NCBI GenBank assembly: GCA_965602225.1
Contig: CBFCYE010000012.1
Span: forward strand, 12,056-76,055
Length of the DNA: 64,000 nucleotides
Source of the DNA: Tenderia sp965602225
GTDB taxonomy: Bacteria > Pseudomonadota > Gammaproteobacteria > Tenderiales > Tenderiaceae
Reading direction: 5' to 3'
This document shows, piece after piece, positions 1 to 8,407 of this stretch. A program made the position numbers and the translations under genes. Positions within the stretch are counted from its first letter, which is position 1. Each line of letters opens with the position of its first letter. The notes under the pieces are model-generated. The model had not been told where the DNA came from and ran no database searches. It worked only from the letters and a program-made list of their open reading frames with translations.

Positions 1-1770
1 ACCATAGCCATTGGCTAGCGCTTCAAGTGCTTCTCCGCTAATCGCTGGCGCTTCTTCACTTACTTTCAGCAAGGCACCATTTAGAGCCAGTTCTAGCAAA
101 TAGCGAGTCAACTCGGCATCGTCTTTGACATAGCGTTCCTGTTTGCCCTTCTTGACCTTGTACAACGGTGGCTGGGCAATATATATATGTCCGCGCTCTA
201 TCAACTCTGGCATTTGACGGTAAAAGAAGGTCAGCAGCAGGGTACGAATATGAGAACCATCTACATCGGCATCGGTCATGATAATAATGCGATGATAACG
301 AAGTTTATCTGGGTTGTACTCTTCACGGCCTATGCCGCAGCCCAATGCGGTAATCAAAGTGCCAACCTCGACAGATGACAACATCTTGTCGAAACGTGCC
401 TTTTCTACGTTGAGGATCTTACCCTTGAGTGGCAGGATGGCCTGGAATTTACGGTCCCTACCCTGCTTGGCAGAACCACCGGCAGAATCACCCTCCACCA
501 GGAATATTTCAGACTGGGCCGGATCTTTTTCCTGGCAGTCAGCCAGTTTGCCAGGTAAACCTGCAATATCCAGCACACCTTTACGGCGGGTCATTTCACG
601 TGCTTTACGTGCCGCCTCCCTGGCTCGTGCGGCATCGACAACCTTACCGGTGATGTTTTTGGCATCAGCAGGATGTTCTAGCAGAAATTCATTCAGTTTT
701 TCACTCAAAGTCGACTCAACCACAGGTTTCACCTCTGATGAAACAAGCTTGTCCTTGGTCTGTGAAGAAAACTTAGGATCTGGCACTTTAACGGAAAGCA
801 CTGCAGTCAGCCCTTCACGGGCATCATCACCGGAGGTTGCTACTTTGGCCTTTTTAGCCACACCTTCACGTTCAATGTACTGGTTCACCGTCCGCGTTAG
901 GCCCGCGCGCATACCAGCCAGATGGCTACCACCATCACGCTGAGGAATATTGTTGGTAAAACAGAAAATATTTTCCTGGTATGAGTCATTCCACTGCATG
1001 GCCAGCTCAACCGTAATATCATCCTTTTCAACGCTAAAATAGAAAACAGATGGATGCAGCGGTGTTTTATTGGTATTCAGATGCTCGACAAAGGCCTTGA
1101 TTCCACCTTCATATTCAAAAACATCTTCTTTTTCAGAGTTTTCATCAAGCAAATGAATGCGAACGCCAGAGTTCAAAAAAGACAATTCACGCAAGCGTTT
1201 GGCCAGAATCTCGTAGTGAAACAGGACATCAGCGAAAATTTCTGTGCTTGGTTTAAAACGTATCGATGTGCCGCGCTTATCTGTAGGCCCTTTTTCTTCA
1301 AGCGGCGAAACCGGATCACCCATACTATAATCTTGGCTGTAATAATGACCATTTCGGTAAATGCTCAAGGTTAATTCTTCTGACAGCGCATTAACAACCG
1401 ACACCCCTACTCCGTGCAGACCACCTGAAACTTTGTATGAATTATCATCAAACTTACCACCAGCATGCAGCACAGTCATAATGACTTCAGCTGCTGATCG
1501 ACCCTCTTCTTCATGAATATCCGTCGGGATACCACGACCATTATCAGCAACTGAAACAGATCCATCAGTATGGATAATGACGTCAATCTGGGAACAATGA
1601 CCTGCCAAGGCCTCGTCTATGGAGTTATCAACCACCTCAAACACCATGTGATGTAGACCAGTACCGTCGTCTGTATCACCAATGTACATACCTGGGCGTT
1701 TTCGAACCGCATCAAGCCCCTTTAAGACCTTGATATTGGTTGAATCGTAGCTTTGCTCTTCAGTACTCAT
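1..1770 (-). CDS. gyrB: DNA gyrase subunit B (3' end beyond window)
   Basis: GyrB is the ATPase subunit of the type II topoisomerase that introduces negative supercoils. The minus-strand frame starts at the ATG ending at 1770 (MSTEEQSYDS...) and is still open at base 1, giving 590 residues against about 805 in the family, so the C-terminal quarter is outside the window. Visible motifs are the GHKL ATP-binding residues (VVDNSIDEAL, DNGRGIP, GGLHGVGVSVVNAL), the TOPRIM EGDSAGGSAKQGRDR and the metal-binding DADVDGSHIRTL. It is the last gene of a dnaA-dnaN-recF-gyrB series, 83 bases after recF. No disruption is seen. Confidence 0.97.
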   Translation of the reverse strand, partial: MSTEEQSYDSTNIKVLKGLDAVRKRPGMYIGDTDDGTGLHHMVFEVVDNSIDEALAGHCSQIDVIIHTDGSVSVADNGRGIPTDIHEEEGRSAAEVIMTVLHAGGKFDDNSYKVSGGLHGVGVSVVNALSEELTLSIYRNGHYYSQDYSMGDPVSPLEEKGPTDKRGTSIRFKPSTEIFADVLFHYEILAKRLRELSFLNSGVRIHLLDENSEKEDVFEYEGGIKAFVEHLNTNKTPLHPSVFYFSVEKDDITVELAMQWNDSYQENIFCFTNNIPQRDGGSHLAGMRAGLTRTVNQYIEREGVAKKAKVATSGDDAREGLTAVLSVKVPDPKFSSQTKDKLVSSEVKPVVESTLSEKLNEFLLEHPADAKNITGKVVDAARAREAARKAREMTRRKGVLDIAGLPGKLADCQEKDPAQSEIFLVEGDSAGGSAKQGRDRKFQAILPLKGKILNVEKARFDKMLSSVEVGTLITALGCGIGREEYNPDKLRYHRIIIMTDADVDGSHIRTLLLTFFYRQMPELIERGHIYIAQPPLYKVKKGKQERYVKDDAELTRYLLELALNGALLKVSEEAPAISGEALEALANGYG

Positions 1771-1853
1771 AAATGACTAAAGTCTCTGATTTTATTAGAA
1801 AACAACGTGACAATAATGTATCCCCGAACAACCAAAAGATTATACCCTGTTGC

Positions 1854-2942
1854 TTAAACGCCGTCTTCCCTTTCGGAAATAATACAACCATGTTCCACGT
1901 GAAACGTTTTCTTTTCAGGATAGGCGGCTAACTGTAAAAGATTGCTATCTGTGGCCGTAACAAAGACCTGCCCGCCGATAGAATATAAAAGATCCATAAA
2001 TAAATGGCGGTGCTGTAAATCAAGCTCTGAAGGTAGGTCATCAACCAATATTACGCAGCTTTCTTGTTTATATTGATTAAAGACACTTGCTTGAGCCAAC
2101 AATAACGAACAAGCAGCCAGTTTTTGCTGGCCACCCGAAAGATATTCAGCAGCTGCCCTACCATCAATCTTCATTACTAAATCAGCCCTATGCGGACCTT
2201 TTTGCGTAAACCCCAATCGAATATCACTTTCAATACTTGCTTTGAGCGCATCTTTAAAATTTTCACCCCGACGCCAGCCAGACTGGTAGCTAAACTCAAC
2301 AGTTTCTATACCTAACAACTGTTTCATAAAACGCTGCGCCAGGCGAGTCAGGTTTTCTACATAGCTAACTCTAAACTGATTGAGTTTAAGTGCAGCATCA
2401 ATGAGCTGTTCATCCCAACTAACAAGCATGGCAGCTGATTTTTGTCTCAAAACAGCATTACGTTGTTGAAGAATTCTGTTGTAACGTTGCCAAACAGTAA
2501 GAAATTCGTGTTCCACGTGAAACAAACCCCAATCAATAAAACGACGCCGTTGCCTAGGGCTGCCTTTTATAAGTTTGTCACCATCAGGAGAAATGAATAG
2601 CAAAGGTATTACGGATGCGAGTGTAGAACTCTTTTGTTCAAATTTTCCGTTAATTTTAGCGCGGAACTTCCCATCATTAATCTGAATACCAAGTGTATTA
2701 CCCCCCCCTGACTGGGTTGCCGCTTTGGCAAAGACCGTGAGTGTTGGGTGATTATAGCTAACAATGCGCCGGCTATAGGCTGAACGGAAAGACTTTCCCC
2801 TACCCAACAGATAAATTGCTTCTAAAAGACTTGTCTTGCCACTGCCATTGGCGCCGAGTAATAAATTTAACCTTGGCGATGGCTCAATCTGGGCGGATTG
2901 AATATTGCGCAAGTTGTGAATAGACAACAAGCTTAAACTCAT
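1854..2942 (-). CDS. recF: DNA replication and repair protein RecF
   Basis: RecF is an SMC-like ATPase that helps load RecA at gapped DNA and assists replication restart. It is 362 residues from the ATG ending at 2942 (MSLSLLSIHN); a TTG at 2954 would add four residues but is less likely. The Walker A motif (LGANGSGKTSLLEA) lies near residue 30, the ABC-type signature (YLSGGQQKLAAC) near 265 and Walker B/D-loop (VILVDDLPSELD) near 300. It lies 47 bases after dnaN and 83 before gyrB on the same strand. Two parS-like sequences lie inside the gene, and both are read as the peptide FHVEH. Confidence 0.96.
   Translation of the reverse strand: MSLSLLSIHNLRNIQSAQIEPSPRLNLLLGANGSGKTSLLEAIYLLGRGKSFRSAYSRRIVSYNHPTLTVFAKAATQSGGGNTLGIQINDGKFRAKINGKFEQKSSTLASVIPLLFISPDGDKLIKGSPRQRRRFIDWGLFHVEHEFLTVWQRYNRILQQRNAVLRQKSAAMLVSWDEQLIDAALKLNQFRVSYVENLTRLAQRFMKQLLGIETVEFSYQSGWRRGENFKDALKASIESDIRLGFTQKGPHRADLVMKIDGRAAAEYLSGGQQKLAACSLLLAQASVFNQYKQESCVILVDDLPSELDLQHRHLFMDLLYSIGGQVFVTATDSNLLQLAAYPEKKTFHVEHGCIISEREDGV
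1891..1906. promoter_or_regulatory. parS-like centromere site 1 (inside recF)
   Basis: The 16-mer TGTTCCACGTGAAACG differs from the widely conserved chromosomal ParB site TGTTNCACGTGAAACA only at the last base. It lies near the 3' end of recF, about 2.4 kb from the candidate origin. The window also encodes ParA and ParB at 44.6-46.4 kb. The role as a ParB-binding site is inferred from the match. Confidence 0.8.
2509..2524. promoter_or_regulatory. parS-like centromere site 2 (inside recF)
   Basis: The 16-mer TGTTCCACGTGAAACA is a full match to the conserved parS pattern TGTTNCACGTGAAACA. It lies mid-gene in recF, 618 bases from the first site and about 1.8 kb from the DnaA-box cluster. Origin-proximal parS sites nucleate ParB for chromosome segregation in many bacteria; here that role is inferred. 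Confidence 0.87.
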
Positions 2943-2989
2943 TGCCAGATCCAAAAATTAAAAAAATAGTTGATACAGCGACAACTTGG

Positions 2990-4090
2990 TTAGAGCCTCA
3001 TTGGCATAACGACATAACGTGAATCTTCAGACTCTGGTGATCTAATCAAACAACAACTGTTTTGGTCTGTTAGTTCAAGCTGAACATTTTCATCATGGAG
3101 TGCATTGAGGGCTTCTAGAACATAACTGGCATTAAAGCCAATTTCTAGACTTGGGCCGTCATAATCGACACTAATCTCTTCTTCGGCCTCTTCTTGTTCG
3201 GGGTTGTTAGCCATAACCTGAAGGCTGCCGGAAGAAAGGGTAAATCTGACACTACGATATTTTTCATTTGAAAGAATAGAGGCGCGGCTTAAAGCCTGGT
3301 GGATCGAGGTACGATTAGCGACAACAATCTTGTCCCCACCCTGAGGCACTACACGTTGATAGTCAGGGAAACGGCCATCAATGAGTTTTGTAATAAAACT
3401 TAATTGACCTGTTGAAAGGCGAATATGGTTGCTGCCAAGTTCAATTTTTACTAATTCGTCGCTGCTTTCAAGCAGCCTGGATAGCTCCATAACTGCCTTA
3501 CGAGGAATAATCACTTGTTGAAGTTCAGAAACACCCGTAGTGATTTTTTGGTCACATAGGGCTAGGCGATGGCCATCAGTTGCGACTACACGTATCAAAT
3601 TGTCAGAAAATTCAAATAGTAAACCATTCAGGTAATAACGAACATCTTGCTGAGCCATAGCAAAATGAGTTTGATCAATGAGCATTTTTAACTGCGATTG
3701 AGGCATTTCAAAATCAAATAGTGATTCAAAGCTATCAATATTCGGAAATTCTGTTGCTGGCAGGGTTGATAACACAAAACGACTCTTACCTGATCGAATA
3801 GTGGCTCTTTCAGAGTCAACCTTGATAGTAAGCACCGCATCATTAGGCAGAGCCTTGCAAATATCAACAAACTTACGTGCTGGCAGGGTTGTTTCAGCTG
3901 AATCACTATTTTCTATGGCTATCTGACTGATCATTTCAATTTCTAAGTCAGTAGCTGTTATTGATAATTGGTTATCAACGGTCTTAAGCAAGACATTGCC
4001 CAAAATAGGAAGTGTCTGTCTACGCTCTACAACACCAATCACTTGTTGCAAAGGTTTTAACAGTAATTCACGTTCAATTTTGAGTTCCAT
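2990..4090 (-). CDS. dnaN: DNA polymerase III beta sliding clamp
   Basis: DnaN is the ring-shaped processivity clamp that holds DNA polymerase III and other factors on DNA. The 366-residue product matches the usual family length. It starts MELKIERELLLKPLQQV and carries clamp signatures ERRQTLPILGNVLL near residue 23, ATDGHRLAL near 175 and the C-terminal YVVMPMRL. The start is preceded by AGGGATAATC on the minus strand. It lies between the candidate origin and recF, the usual position downstream of dnaA. Confidence 0.98.
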   Translation of the reverse strand: MELKIERELLLKPLQQVIGVVERRQTLPILGNVLLKTVDNQLSITATDLEIEMISQIAIENSDSAETTLPARKFVDICKALPNDAVLTIKVDSERATIRSGKSRFVLSTLPATEFPNIDSFESLFDFEMPQSQLKMLIDQTHFAMAQQDVRYYLNGLLFEFSDNLIRVVATDGHRLALCDQKITTGVSELQQVIIPRKAVMELSRLLESSDELVKIELGSNHIRLSTGQLSFITKLIDGRFPDYQRVVPQGGDKIVVANRTSIHQALSRASILSNEKYRSVRFTLSSGSLQVMANNPEQEEAEEEISVDYDGPSLEIGFNASYVLEALNALHDENVQLELTDQNSCCLIRSPESEDSRYVVMPMRL

Positions 4091-4258
4091 GATTATCCCT
4101 AAGTATTAATATATATAAAATAAGATCTTTTATTATTGTTGTTATTATAGAGCCTTAAAAACCTTAATAACTTGAAAAAACTTTTTTAAAACAATGTGTT
4201 AAAAAACTATCTAGACCATTTTACGTGCTTATAACCAGTAACTTTCCAGTTGTTATCG

Positions 4259-4267
4259 TGTGGATAA
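4259..4267 (-). promoter_or_regulatory. DnaA box (perfect 9-mer)
   Basis: TGTGGATAA on the plus strand is TTATCCACA on the minus strand, an exact DnaA box. It is the first of three in the candidate oriC and is oriented opposite to the other two. Confidence 0.85.
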
Positions 4268-4276
4268 GTAGGCTAG

Positions 4277-4285
4277 TTATCCACA
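4277..4285 (+). promoter_or_regulatory. DnaA box (perfect 9-mer)
   Basis: TTATCCACA on the plus strand, nine bases after the preceding inverted box. It is part of the origin cluster and could also mediate DnaA autoregulation. Confidence 0.85.
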
Positions 4286-4293
4286 GGCAAATT

Positions 4294-4302
4294 TTATCCA
4301 CA
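4294..4302 (+). promoter_or_regulatory. DnaA box (perfect 9-mer)
   Basis: TTATCCACA on the plus strand, spaced eight bases from the previous box in the same orientation and 11 bases from the dnaA stop codon. Confidence 0.85.
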
Positions 4303-4313
4303 GTTTAAGAACA

Positions 4314-5696
4314 TTATGTTGTTAGGGTTCTTAACAGGTTTTGATAATCCTCACTAACACGTACGTCAGCATCACGTAACTCATTGATTTTCTTACAAGC
4401 ATGCATGACTGTAGTGTGATCACGACCACCAAATGCATCCCCTATCTCAGGAAGGCTATGATTGGTTAATTCCTTTGCCAAAGCCATTGCCAATTGTCTT
4501 GGTCTGGCAATAGAACGTGAGCGTTTTTTCGATAATAAGTCGGCAACACGAATTTTAAAATACTCAGCTACAGTTTTTTGAATATTTTCAATGGTGACCA
4601 GTTTATCCTGTGCAGAAAATAAATCACGTAAGGCGTCTTTAGCAAGGTCCATTGTAATTGGCTTGGCCATAAAACGAGCGTTAGCAATAACACGACGTAA
4701 AGCCCCTTCTAATTCACGGACATTCGATCGGATACGTTTGCCCATGAAAAAAGCAACCTCATGTGGCAACACTATTTTCATTTGTTGTGCTTTGTTCATT
4801 AAGATGGCGACGCGGGTTTCGAGCTCTGGTGGTTCAATGGCAACCGTTAGACCCCAGCCAAACCGGGACTTAAGCCGTTCTTCAAGGCCTTCAATTTCTT
4901 TAGGGTAGCGATCACAACTAATGATGATTTGTTGATTGCCTTCCATCAGCGTATTGAACGTATGAAATAACTCTTCTTGAGAACGGCCTTTGCCAGCAAA
5001 AAACTGAATATCATCAATAAGTAAGGCGTCAACAGAGCGGTAATAGCGTTTAAAATCATCCATGGCGTTATGCTGCAAGGCTTTGACCATGTCAGCAACA
5101 AAACGCTCTGAATGGATATAGATGATCTTTGCATCAGCTTTGTTTTTTTGAATCAGATTACCAACAGCATGCATCAAATGAGTTTTACCCAGCCCTACAC
5201 CACCGTAAATAAACAGGGGGTTATAAGCGACGCCAGGGTTTTCACCTATTTGGGTGGAGGCTGCCTTCGCAATCTGGTTGGATTTACCTTCGACAAAAGT
5301 ATCAAAAGTGAATTCATCACGCAGATTACTAATATATTGAATTGATTTTTTCTCGTCACGGCGCCTGAAGTTGATTGAATTTTCAGGGGTTTTTTCAGTT
5401 GAAGAAGAAACATTTACCGTCGATTTTGAAGCAGGCGCGCTAACCTTTTCTTTCGAACCAATCTCAAGTGTTACTTGATGGTCGTTGTTATTGCTTATCT
5501 GACCAACACTTTTCTGAATTGAGTCAAAGAATTTTTGCTTTACAAAATCGAGTACAAAACGGTTTGGTGCAAGCAAACGCAGGCGATCACCCTCTTCAAT
5601 TGCTTGTAGAGGCCGAATCCAGGTGTTGAATTGCTGTGCATTGAGCTGTGTTTCAAGCTGTTCAAGACATTGCTGCCAAAGTGACATCTTTGCCAT
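4314..5696 (-). CDS. dnaA: Chromosomal replication initiator DnaA
   Basis: DnaA is the AAA+ initiator that binds DnaA boxes and melts oriC. The product is 460 residues, usual for the family. Domain I starts MAKMSLWQQCLEQLE; a variable linker follows to about residue 115; the AAA+ domain shows Walker A YGGVGLGKTHLMHA and Walker B ALLIDDIQFFAGK; the C-terminal DNA-binding domain has the signature GGRDHTTVMHAC. The start at 5696 is preceded by GAGGTAT. It is first in the minus-strand series with dnaN, recF and gyrB. DnaA boxes on both sides of the gene suggest autoregulation. Confidence 0.98.
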   Translation of the reverse strand: MAKMSLWQQCLEQLETQLNAQQFNTWIRPLQAIEEGDRLRLLAPNRFVLDFVKQKFFDSIQKSVGQISNNNDHQVTLEIGSKEKVSAPASKSTVNVSSSTEKTPENSINFRRRDEKKSIQYISNLRDEFTFDTFVEGKSNQIAKAASTQIGENPGVAYNPLFIYGGVGLGKTHLMHAVGNLIQKNKADAKIIYIHSERFVADMVKALQHNAMDDFKRYYRSVDALLIDDIQFFAGKGRSQEELFHTFNTLMEGNQQIIISCDRYPKEIEGLEERLKSRFGWGLTVAIEPPELETRVAILMNKAQQMKIVLPHEVAFFMGKRIRSNVRELEGALRRVIANARFMAKPITMDLAKDALRDLFSAQDKLVTIENIQKTVAEYFKIRVADLLSKKRSRSIARPRQLAMALAKELTNHSLPEIGDAFGGRDHTTVMHACKKINELRDADVRVSEDYQNLLRTLTT

Positions 5697-5760
5697 ATAC
5701 CTCGTGATGCCGCGTTTGTACTGAAAATGAGACCGAGAAGTCTACCCGCCTTTTGCAAAG

Positions 5761-5769
5761 TTATCCACA
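5761..5769 (+). promoter_or_regulatory. DnaA box upstream of dnaA
   Basis: TTATCCACA occurs as a single perfect 9-mer in the dnaA-rpmH gap, 65 bases before the dnaA start codon. Its position suits repression of dnaA by its own product, or a second part of the origin. Confidence 0.75.
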
Positions 5770-5799
5770 GCTGACAATATCTAATTTTTGAGATTTGGA

Positions 5800-5829
5800 T
5801 TGACAGCAAAGGGGGATTACAGCTATTCT
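5800..5829 (+). promoter_or_regulatory. Predicted sigma70 promoter of the rpmH operon
   Basis: A perfect -35 element TTGACA (5800-5805) is followed after 18 bases by TATTCT (5824-5829). It lies about 80 bases before rpmH and points along the rpmH-rnpA-yidD-yidC series. rpmH promoters are strong in other bacteria; the assignment here rests on the motifs. Confidence 0.6.
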
Positions 5830-5907
5830 TCCGCGCTTTACCGCAGCCTACGGGCGACGGCCCATGCGGTATTAATTTGTGATCACAACAATTAGACGGA
5901 TGTAACA

Positions 5908-6042
5908 ATGAAAAGAACATTTCAACCAAGTGTTATTAAGCGTAAGCGTGCGCACGGTTTTCGCTCTCGCATGGCTACTGCAAATGGTCGTAAGATCGTT
6001 AATGCTCGTCGTGCAAAAGGCCGTAAGCGCCTGACAGCTTAA
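5908..6042 (+). CDS. rpmH: 50S ribosomal protein L34
   Basis: L34 is a small basic protein of the large ribosomal subunit. The reading frame of 44 codons starts MKRTFQPSVIKRKRAHGFR and ends KGRKRLTA, the full usual length with the conserved family pattern throughout. It diverges from dnaA and lies 20 bases before rnpA, with which it is normally co-transcribed. Confidence 0.98.
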   Translation: MKRTFQPSVIKRKRAHGFRSRMATANGRKIVNARRAKGRKRLTA

Positions 6043-6062
6043 CTCAAGAGGCTTTTGTCGTC

Positions 6063-6425
6063 TTGAAAGCCCGCGAAGTGGGGTTTACAGAAAACCTCAG
6101 AATGAAAACCGCGGGCGAATTTGACTTTGTTTTTGCAAGGCCGTGTCGTTCAGCTAACCGCTGCTTCACGGCCTTGGCACGATCTAATCAGCGTCCTTAC
6201 CCGCGACTTGGTTTAATAATTTCAAAGAAATGCGCCAAGTCAGCAGTAAAGCGAAATAGACTTAAACGTTTAATTAGAGAAAGTTTTCGCCACTCGCAAC
6301 AAAAATTGGCAGGTCTCGATATTGTTGTTATTGGTAAAAACGTTGCTGTTGCCAAAACAAGTCAGGAATTATTCACACTACTTAATAAGCAATGGATGGA
6401 ACTGGAACGATGCAAAGAATCTTGA
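6063..6425 (+). CDS. rnpA: Ribonuclease P protein component
   Basis: RnpA is the protein subunit of RNase P, which trims tRNA 5' ends. The 120-residue frame carries the family core PRLGLIISKKCAKSAVKRNR followed by LKRLIRESFR near residues 60-80. The start is taken as TTG at 6063, 11 bases after AGAGG; a GTG at 6078 is an alternative. Non-ATG starts are common for rnpA. Its 3' end overlaps yidD by 16 bases. Confidence 0.95.
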   Translation: MKAREVGFTENLRMKTAGEFDFVFARPCRSANRCFTALARSNQRPYPRLGLIISKKCAKSAVKRNRLKRLIRESFRHSQQKLAGLDIVVIGKNVAVAKTSQELFTLLNKQWMELERCKES

Positions 6426-6685
6426 TTCTTTTTGTTCGAGCTTACCGTACCCTGCTTAGCCCCTTTCTAGGTAATAATTGTCGTTTTTACCCTAGCTGTT
6501 CCTGTTATGCCGAGACGGCACTTAGTCGTCATGGAGCATTTGTTGGCAGTTGGTTGACGATTAAACGCATCATGCGTTGCCACCCTTGGCACCCAGGCGG
6601 TGTCGATGAGGTGCCAGAACATTCGCGGCATAAATGCCAAACCCTTAAGAACAACTCAATAAGCATGAAGAATAATCATGGATAA
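6410..6685 (+). CDS. yidD: Membrane protein insertion efficiency factor YidD
   Basis: YidD is a small membrane-associated protein that assists YidC-dependent insertion of inner-membrane proteins. The 91-residue frame starts MQRILILFVRAYRTLLSPFL and has the family motif CRFYPSCSCYAETAL, with three of the conserved cysteines, and RCHPWHPGGVDEVP. The ATG at 6410 was chosen over an in-frame ATG six codons earlier because the family begins with this hydrophobic segment. It overlaps rnpA by 16 bases and yidC by 8. Confidence 0.94.
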   Translation: MQRILILFVRAYRTLLSPFLGNNCRFYPSCSCYAETALSRHGAFVGSWLTIKRIMRCHPWHPGGVDEVPEHSRHKCQTLKNNSISMKNNHG

Positions 6686-8369
6686 TCAGCGTCTTATACT
6701 ATTTTTAGCTCTATCATTTATTCTCTTCATAGGCTGGGAAGCCTGGCAGGAGGACTATGTCTCTAAGCCAGTAGCAATCAATGGCAATACTGCTGAGATG
6801 GCGGCCCCGGCCACTCAGGCACTGGCAACAGCCAGCGACGTGCCGTTAGCGCAGCAGACTCAACTGGATGGATCTGTCAAAGCAGATACGCCGCAAGTAC
6901 AGGCTACCGGTATCGAGGCTAGTGCTTCCAGTCAACGTATTCATGTTGTGACAGACACCCTGGATGTCTTCATTGATACCCGCGGTGGTGACATCCGTCA
7001 GGTTGATTTGCTGAACTACCCGACCGCCAGCGATATGCCAGACGAGCCGTTCCGCCTGATGAGGGAGTCGTTACCAAACCTATTCGTGGCCCAGAGTGGT
7101 TTGCTGTCTGACAATAATGCCCCAGATCATTACGCCATCTTTACTGCAGAAAAGACTAACTATGAATTGCAAGTGGGTCAGGACGAACTGCGCATTCCAC
7201 TGACCTGGCAGGATGACAGCGGCATCAAAGTCACCAAGACCATCATCTTTCATCGTGGCCAGCACGTTATCGATATTGAACAAAAGATTGATAACGGTTC
7301 AGCCGCCGAATGGCAAGGTCGTCAATATCGCCAACTGCAACGTAGTCGCCCAGATGGTAGTGGTGAGTCAGCCTTTATCTATACCTACACCGGTGGTGTG
7401 ATTTACAGCCAAGAAGAGCATTACGAAAAGATTGATTTTGATGACATGGAAGATGCAAATCTAAGCCGTGATATCAAGGGTGGCTGGGCTGCAATAATTC
7501 AGCATTATTTTCTCGGTGGCATCATTCCACCAAAGGATGAGACCAATCATTTCTACACTAAGGCTGCTGGCGATGATCGTTTTGTACTTGGCCTGGTCTC
7601 ACCCAGCAAGACGGTTAATGCTGGTCAGATAGAGACATTTACCACCAGTTTTTATGTTGGCCCGAAAGACCAGGCTGTGCTGGAAGCGATGGGTGACAAC
7701 CTGGATCTGACCGTCGACTATGGCATCTTGAGTGTCATTGCCAAACCCATGTTCTGGGTGTTGAGCTGGTTCCACTCTTTGTTTGGCAACTGGGGTTGGG
7801 CAATCCTGATGGTCACCCTGATCATCAAATTATTCTTCTACCCACTGTCGGCCGCCAGTTATCGTTCCATGGCCAACATGCGTAAATTCGCACCGAAGAT
7901 GGCGCAACTGAAAGAACGTTATGGTGATGACCGTCAAAAGATGAGTCAGGCGATGATGGAGTTGTATAAGAAAGAAAAGATCAACCCTCTTGGCGGTTGT
8001 TTGCCAATGATGGTTCAGATTCCTGTCTTTATCGCACTCTACTGGGTATTGCTGGAATCAGTTGAAATGCGCCAGGCACCATTTATATTCTGGATTACTG
8101 ACCTGTCGATCAAAGATCCATACTATATACTGCCATTGGTAATGGGTGCGAGTATGTTCGTGCAGCAGAAGTTGAACCCTGCGCCACCTGATCCAGTTCA
8201 GGCCAAAGTGATGATGGCGTTGCCTGTTATCTTCACCCTGTTCTTTGCCTTCTTCCCTGCGGGTCTAGTGTTGTACTGGTGTGCTAACAGTATCTTGTCA
8301 GTGGCACAACAGTGGTACATCACTGCCAAGATCGATAAGGCAGCGGCATTAGAAACGCCAAATAAATAA
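6678..8369 (+). CDS. yidC: Membrane protein insertase YidC
   Basis: YidC inserts and folds inner-membrane proteins, alone or with SecYEG, including Fo subunits of ATP synthase. It has 563 residues in the layout of Gram-negative YidC: a first membrane segment (residues about 5-20, ILFLALSFILFIGWEAW), a long periplasmic P1 domain to about 350, then the conserved five-helix core (WGWAILMVTLIIKLFFYPLS, KEKINPLGGCLPMMVQIPVF, PAGLVLYWCANSILS). It overlaps yidD by eight bases. A strong hairpin terminator follows at once. Confidence 0.97.
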   Translation: MDNQRLILFLALSFILFIGWEAWQEDYVSKPVAINGNTAEMAAPATQALATASDVPLAQQTQLDGSVKADTPQVQATGIEASASSQRIHVVTDTLDVFIDTRGGDIRQVDLLNYPTASDMPDEPFRLMRESLPNLFVAQSGLLSDNNAPDHYAIFTAEKTNYELQVGQDELRIPLTWQDDSGIKVTKTIIFHRGQHVIDIEQKIDNGSAAEWQGRQYRQLQRSRPDGSGESAFIYTYTGGVIYSQEEHYEKIDFDDMEDANLSRDIKGGWAAIIQHYFLGGIIPPKDETNHFYTKAAGDDRFVLGLVSPSKTVNAGQIETFTTSFYVGPKDQAVLEAMGDNLDLTVDYGILSVIAKPMFWVLSWFHSLFGNWGWAILMVTLIIKLFFYPLSAASYRSMANMRKFAPKMAQLKERYGDDRQKMSQAMMELYKKEKINPLGGCLPMMVQIPVFIALYWVLLESVEMRQAPFIFWITDLSIKDPYYILPLVMGASMFVQQKLNPAPPDPVQAKVMMALPVIFTLFFAFFPAGLVLYWCANSILSVAQQWYITAKIDKAAALETPNK

Positions 8370-8372
8370 AAC

Positions 8373-8396
8373 AAGGGCACCTTCGGGTGCCCTTTT
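8373..8396 (+). terminator. Rho-independent terminator after yidC
   Basis: A nine-base stem AAGGGCACC/GGTGCCCTT closes a TTCG tetraloop and is followed by T residues. It starts four bases after the yidC stop codon and ends 12 bases before mnmE, so mnmE probably depends on readthrough or its own promoter. Confidence 0.88.
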
Positions 8397-8407
8397 CATT
8401 TCAGACT

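Larger units (their letters stand above)
4091..4313. other. oriC: Candidate chromosomal replication origin (oriC), dnaA-dnaN gap
   Basis: This 223-base gap holds three perfect 9-mer DnaA boxes (TTATCCACA) within 44 bases at its dnaA-proximal end: 4259-4267 (minus), 4277-4285 (plus) and 4294-4302 (plus). The other half, about 4105-4210, is strongly AT-rich with TA-rich and A/T tracts, as expected of a DNA unwinding element. Its place among dnaA, dnaN, rpmH and parS fits oriC. An origin in the dnaA-rpmH gap, which has one more box, is the alternative. GC-skew reversal was not calculated. Confidence 0.75.

Noticed and set aside
314..943. 209-codon plus-strand frame opposite gyrB
   Set aside because: It is antisense to an intact, strongly conserved gyrB and has no start signal; a shadow frame.
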